From Ralstonia sp. 25mfcol4.1 (GTDB lineage: Bacteria > Pseudomonadota > Gammaproteobacteria > Burkholderiales > Burkholderiaceae): a stretch of 49,523 nucleotides of DNA. Shown here piece after piece: positions 46,301 to 49,523 of the stretch. The stretch lies in contig NZ_FNJO01000004.1 in assembly GCF_900104095.1 (NCBI RefSeq), positions 382,817-432,339 on the forward strand. Reading direction: 5' to 3'. The position numbers were made by a program, and so were the translations under genes. The stretch's first letter is position 1, and every line of letters begins with the position of its first letter. The notes under the pieces were generated by a model. That model made no database searches. It was not told the origin of the DNA and saw only the letters and a list, made by a program, of their open reading frames with translations.

Positions 46301-47944
46301 TCAAAGGTTCCTGAGCTGGCGGGGTGTGAACGCCGTCGGCACATCGTCATTCGCGGCGGCGAAGCGCCGCCAACTGACGCGCAGCAGCCGCTCGAGCCCG
46401 CTGGAAGAGTAGCCCGCCGCCGTCTGAGAACGCTTCGCCCGACCCCGTTCGGTGTCAGGAAAATCAACCGGCGCGAGCAAGGCTGCATCCGGACGCTCGG
46501 CTGAAAAACTGCCGTCCCAGTCCAGCTCGCGATCGCCCCAGTGCATCAACAGCGCCTGCCAGACATCGGCGTCCAGCGAGATATTCCCCGCCCTTGCAGC
46601 ACTCTTTGCCTCCAGTGCCAGATGGACAGCGGCGATCCCCGGTGCCAAATGCGCGATGCGAAGCGTAGACAGTTCGGTCACGCGTAGCCCATGCCGCGCA
46701 ATCAGCAAGGCCGCGGCAAGCGCTGCGCGTTGCTGAGGCGACGGCGTATCGTTCGCAAGCCAGTCCAGGAAGCGGTCAACCGGAATCGTCGACACAGCGT
46801 GCGGTAGTGCCGACGAATTCAGCGGCGCCTCCACTACGGAGGTTTGCATCGACAAGGCGTGAGGCGGAGTCAGCGCATCGTACCCACGCCGAGGGATTGG
46901 ATCGCGGAGCTGAGGGCCAAGTTTGCGCGGCACTTCGTTGTGAAGCGCCCCCAGTAGCGACCGGACAACGCGGAGGGCAGCCTCGCGGGAACTGGCACGC
47001 AACGGCCCTTCAAATGGGCGCCAATGCACCTTGTCGCGCGCGCTCGCCGGGCCGCACCAGAAGTCCGCCGGTTGGGGATCGGCCAGAAACGATTGGTAGG
47101 CCACCAGGTCCGCTGCCGCCAATGACCGAAGTGAACGGCCTCGTCGCGCGGCCCATAGCAGCAGACGTTCGGCCTCGCGCCGATAGCTCTTCCAGGTGTT
47201 CGGCGATGATTCTTTCGCCTTGAGCCAATCCTTTACCGAGCGCAGATCTTCGGCTAGTTCCCTTTCCGGGGGCGTTCCCCCGCTGTCCACGCGCATCGAT
47301 TCCAATGGGACTGGGACGCGCATGCCGGGGCCCAACGCTGCTGCCGAAAGAGGCTTTCGCGCAACAAAATCATCAGGGAGGAGCACAAAATCACGCAGCT
47401 TGATATCCGACGCCGCCTGCTGTCCCGCCAGCCAGCGCACCACGGTTTCGCAGGATTTCTTGCCGATCCGGGGTACGTAACGCCACCAACTGCTGCCCCG
47501 CCGGTTGGCCAATGCCACGAGATCGGCAATGGTATGGATGTTCGCGGCCATCAGTCGTCGGGCCAGGCTGGGTCCGAACCACAGCGTCACCCGGTGCGAC
47601 GGTAGCGGCCGGCCCTGACCGAGCTGCTCGATCGACGACAGCGCCTCGACCCGGCGTGACATGCCCGTGTCCGACCGGCCGCGCAGTGCCTCGAACATCT
47701 CGGCAATATCCGGGCGATTGTGCTGGAGGGCGAACTGCACCAGACGATCGCGCAGCGACAGAATGCGCTGGACGGCTTGATGCTCGGTCAAGTCGTCATC
47801 GTCATCGGGGTCCAACAGATAGCGGTTGGCGATATCGACCGGGCGCATACCCTGCGCATACGCACGCACCACCGCAAATTCGGTGCGGGTCAGCTTGGTC
47901 GCCGCCAGCGTGTCGCGATCATCGGACACGCTCGTCCTCCACAT
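46301..47944 (-). CDS. Tyrosine recombinase/integrase family protein lacking its C-terminal catalytic end
   Basis: 547 residues. After a ~230-residue N-terminal extension (with PRIGKKSCETVVRWL helix-hairpin-helix-like region) comes a core-binding domain (DWLKAKESSPNTWKSYRREAERLLLWAA) and the catalytic domain. Box I is intact (ALLIARHGLRVTELSTLRIAHL) and a K-strand (ALEAKSAARAGNISLDADV) is present. The protein stops at FTPRQLRNL, the Box II position (normally PHDLRH), so the later His/Trp and the nucleophilic Tyr are missing. The stop lies 2 bp from the parB stop. GTG 47929 is an alternative start. It may be inactive, or supply a non-catalytic DNA-binding role. Confidence 0.85.
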   Translation of the reverse strand: MWRTSVSDDRDTLAATKLTRTEFAVVRAYAQGMRPVDIANRYLLDPDDDDDLTEHQAVQRILSLRDRLVQFALQHNRPDIAEMFEALRGRSDTGMSRRVEALSSIEQLGQGRPLPSHRVTLWFGPSLARRLMAANIHTIADLVALANRRGSSWWRYVPRIGKKSCETVVRWLAGQQAASDIKLRDFVLLPDDFVARKPLSAAALGPGMRVPVPLESMRVDSGGTPPERELAEDLRSVKDWLKAKESSPNTWKSYRREAERLLLWAARRGRSLRSLAAADLVAYQSFLADPQPADFWCGPASARDKVHWRPFEGPLRASSREAALRVVRSLLGALHNEVPRKLGPQLRDPIPRRGYDALTPPHALSMQTSVVEAPLNSSALPHAVSTIPVDRFLDWLANDTPSPQQRAALAAALLIARHGLRVTELSTLRIAHLAPGIAAVHLALEAKSAARAGNISLDADVWQALLMHWGDRELDWDGSFSAERPDAALLAPVDFPDTERGRAKRSQTAAGYSSSGLERLLRVSWRRFAAANDDVPTAFTPRQLRNL

Positions 47945-49025
47945 TTTGTGCTGTCACCGTCCGGTAAAGCTCAGAAATATGTCCCTGCGGGAGGCTTCCA
48001 ACGGCACCCGCCGCTGGTTTGTGGCTCGGCTGTGCGCCGAACCCGCCGCATGCGTCCAAACTCTCGTAAGTGACTGATTTACAACTGAAAGTTACCATCC
48101 CCGTTCCATACCGGCCCATTCTGCACATCAAAGTGCAATGCAAATTATTTTAATGCAAGATGGTTCACATGGGGAAACTTGGCGGAATCAGGGGGGATGG
48201 CAGCATGGCGACGTGAATTCGGGGTTTGCGCCATATGGCCGAAGCTCCGGCCCCGGGGTGGACGATACCAGAGCCAAGTCGCTTCCGGCGCCTTAGTGAG
48301 TACATGCACGTCCGGCGGACGCGGTGAGAAACAACGGGGCAGGCTCTCAGGGCCCTCGGATAGCGCGCTGGGAAAGACGCGCCTGGCTCGCCCGCCCTCC
48401 GCCGATGGACTTCGGCATATCGCATGCCGCCCCCAATCCAGCGAACGAATGTGACCCGGGTTTCAACAGGGCCCTTCATTCGTGCCATGTGCGACTGGGC
48501 CGATGACAGGGGCAAGACATCGGTGGCTCAAAGCGCTTTCCTCATCTCGGACCCGCGCGTCGTCCCGGTCACTGCAAGCGCTGAGCAGCCTTATGGCGGT
48601 ACTCGGCGTACAGGATGCCAGGGGCGCTCCAGCGAGAAAAACGCGTCGTTGCACCCGTCATTCTGCAGCATTGATTTAAAAGGAATTTCATACGCAGCAG
48701 TGAGTACGCTTTGTGTTCGGCGACATGGTTCGACGCGTGTGGAAGCGGATGCTGTGCGGGCCGCTCGAAACGCAATGGGCGTATACGTATACGCGTATAC
48801 GCATTCCAGTACCCTCTCGCCTCCCAGATCCGCGACGATACACGGAGCCGACAAATCCCCAAAATACGCATCATTCGTTCGAATGATTTTTCACTGGCTC
48901 CAGAGCGATCACATCACTAATCCACCGAATACATTGCGTCCAACGAACACGGGCACGCGAGCGCCGCCGCGATGGGGGCTGGCGCTCGGTGCCGTGATTT
49001 GTTGGGTGTGTTGGCGGGTGGCAGA
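47945..49025. other. Non-coding region right of the partition locus
   Basis: About 1.08 kb without a convincing gene; open frames lack family features or codon character. It includes an AT-rich spot near 48135-48165 (TGCAAATTATTTTAATGCAA), a degenerate copy of the origin 16-mer (CGCAGCAGTGAGTACG, 48693-48708) and a run of GTATACG palindromes at 48780-48802. Confidence 0.4.
48780..48802. repeat. Cluster of three GTATAC palindromes
   Basis: Three GTATAC hexamers follow one another at 48781, 48787 and 48795. The CGTATACG core is the same as in palindromes around the origin (41857, 42454, 42685, 42712). Confidence 0.7.
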
Positions 49026-49523
49026 TCAGTACTCGATCACCGGTGCATGCACCGGGGCGATCGACGGATGGGCACTCTGCGTGCGCTGGGCGGCCTTGTG
49101 CACCATCGTGTAGGCGTAGTCGATGCCCATGCCGTAGGCGCCCGAGTGTTCCTTCGCCAGGCCCGTCACCGCGTCGTACGTTTCCTTGTTCTTCCAGTCG
49201 CGCTGCCATTCCAGCAGCACCTGCTGCCACGTCACCGGCACCACGCCGGCCTGGATCATGCGCTGCATGGCGTAGTCGTGCGCTTCCTTGGTGGTGCCGC
49301 CCGAGGCGTCGGCCACCATGTAGATCTCGTAGTCGCCTTCGAGCATCGCGCTCAGGGCGAAGGTCGTGTTGCACACCTCGGTCCACAGACCGGCCACGAC
49401 GATCTTCTTGCGGCCGTTGGCGGCCAGCGAGTCGCGCACCTTCTGGTCGTCCCACGAGTTCATCGACGTGCGTTCGAGCGTTTCCTTGCCCGGGAAGACG
49501 TCGAGCAGTTCGGGGTAGGTGTA
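49026..49523 (-). CDS. Isochorismatase-like cysteine hydrolase (YcaC-like), 5' end outside window
   Basis: The frame is open to the right edge, so the N-terminus is missing (165 codons present). The visible sequence YTYPELLDVFPGKETLERTSMNSWDDQKVRDSLAANGRKKIVVAGLWTEVCNTTFALSAMLEGDYEIYMVADASGGTTKEAHDYAMQRM resembles YcaC-type members. The catalytic Cys is in TEVCNTTFAL, with the usual cis-peptide-preceding VVAGLWTE. It probably hydrolyses an amide or related small molecule; the substrate is unknown. Confidence 0.9.
   Translation of the reverse strand, partial: YTYPELLDVFPGKETLERTSMNSWDDQKVRDSLAANGRKKIVVAGLWTEVCNTTFALSAMLEGDYEIYMVADASGGTTKEAHDYAMQRMIQAGVVPVTWQQVLLEWQRDWKNKETYDAVTGLAKEHSGAYGMGIDYAYTMVHKAAQRTQSAHPSIAPVHAPVIEY

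Noticed and set aside
48135..48165. dif-like site (TGCAAATTATTTTAATGCAA)
   Set aside because: It does not show the XerC/XerD two-arm structure; it is only a local AT-rich stretch with direct TGCA repeats.
48693..48708. Eleventh dispersed origin repeat (CGCAGCAGTGAGTACG)
   Set aside because: Four mismatches to consensus, too weak to count without a binding test.
48424..49113. Rightward 229-codon frame in the region right of the recombinase
   Set aside because: It runs antisense into the cysteine hydrolase and has no family resemblance or ribosome-binding site.

Overview
The window looks like part of the secondary chromosome (chromid) of a Cupriavidus/Ralstonia-type betaproteobacterium. Composition is GC-rich. 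A RepA-type initiator, ParA and ParB sit together at 42.7-46.3 kb beside an iteron field. The rest is chromosome-like cargo: an Entner-Doudoroff cluster, cyoABCD, a Burkholderiales-type porin and an extra prfC. The genus is inferred from protein style and gene content, not from a marker gene.

Layout from left to right. A giant filamentous-haemagglutinin-like adhesin gene (3' end cut off by the left edge) runs leftwards from 7.8 kb and is divergent from an RcsB-like response regulator. A porin, a DsbA/FrnE-like oxidoreductase and a DUF1059 protein follow. Then come cyoABCD with a divergent MocR-type regulator, an OPT transporter and a D-2-hydroxyacid dehydrogenase. From 20.8 to 28.3 kb, zwf-pgl-glk reads leftwards into an OmpR-type regulator and histidine kinase (GltR/GltS-like order), with edd divergent from zwf. 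After this come an MscS channel, an AraC regulator, an MFS exporter, prfC and a BrkB protein. A small lipoprotein and a secreted protein follow, with a possible sigma-54 promoter between them, then a sigma-54 activator, a small unknown gene and a purine permease.

The replication/partition region spans 40.8-46.3 kb. A cold-shock gene with a near-consensus promoter and long leader lies on its left. About 22 copies of a 16-bp repeat (CGCAGAAACGGGTACG and variants) fill 41.38-42.71 kb and end in a core with 22-bp spacing. DnaA-like boxes and a short direct repeat follow, then repA, a second cold-shock gene, and parA-parB with two copies of a palindrome (CTTTCAGCGCTGAAAG) that is the likely parS. 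Directly against the parB stop lies a convergent tyrosine recombinase that ends before its catalytic tyrosine. A partial cysteine hydrolase closes the window.

The most unusual observation is that ten near-perfect copies of the same 16-bp origin repeat lie singly or in pairs between 19.7 and 39.1 kb, 3 to 23 kb from repA and only on one side. Nine are intergenic and one is inside the glk coding sequence. This suggests a dispersed set of initiator-binding sites that could titrate RepA, couple copies of the origin or tie nearby promoters to replication. It is the best candidate here for an undescribed system.
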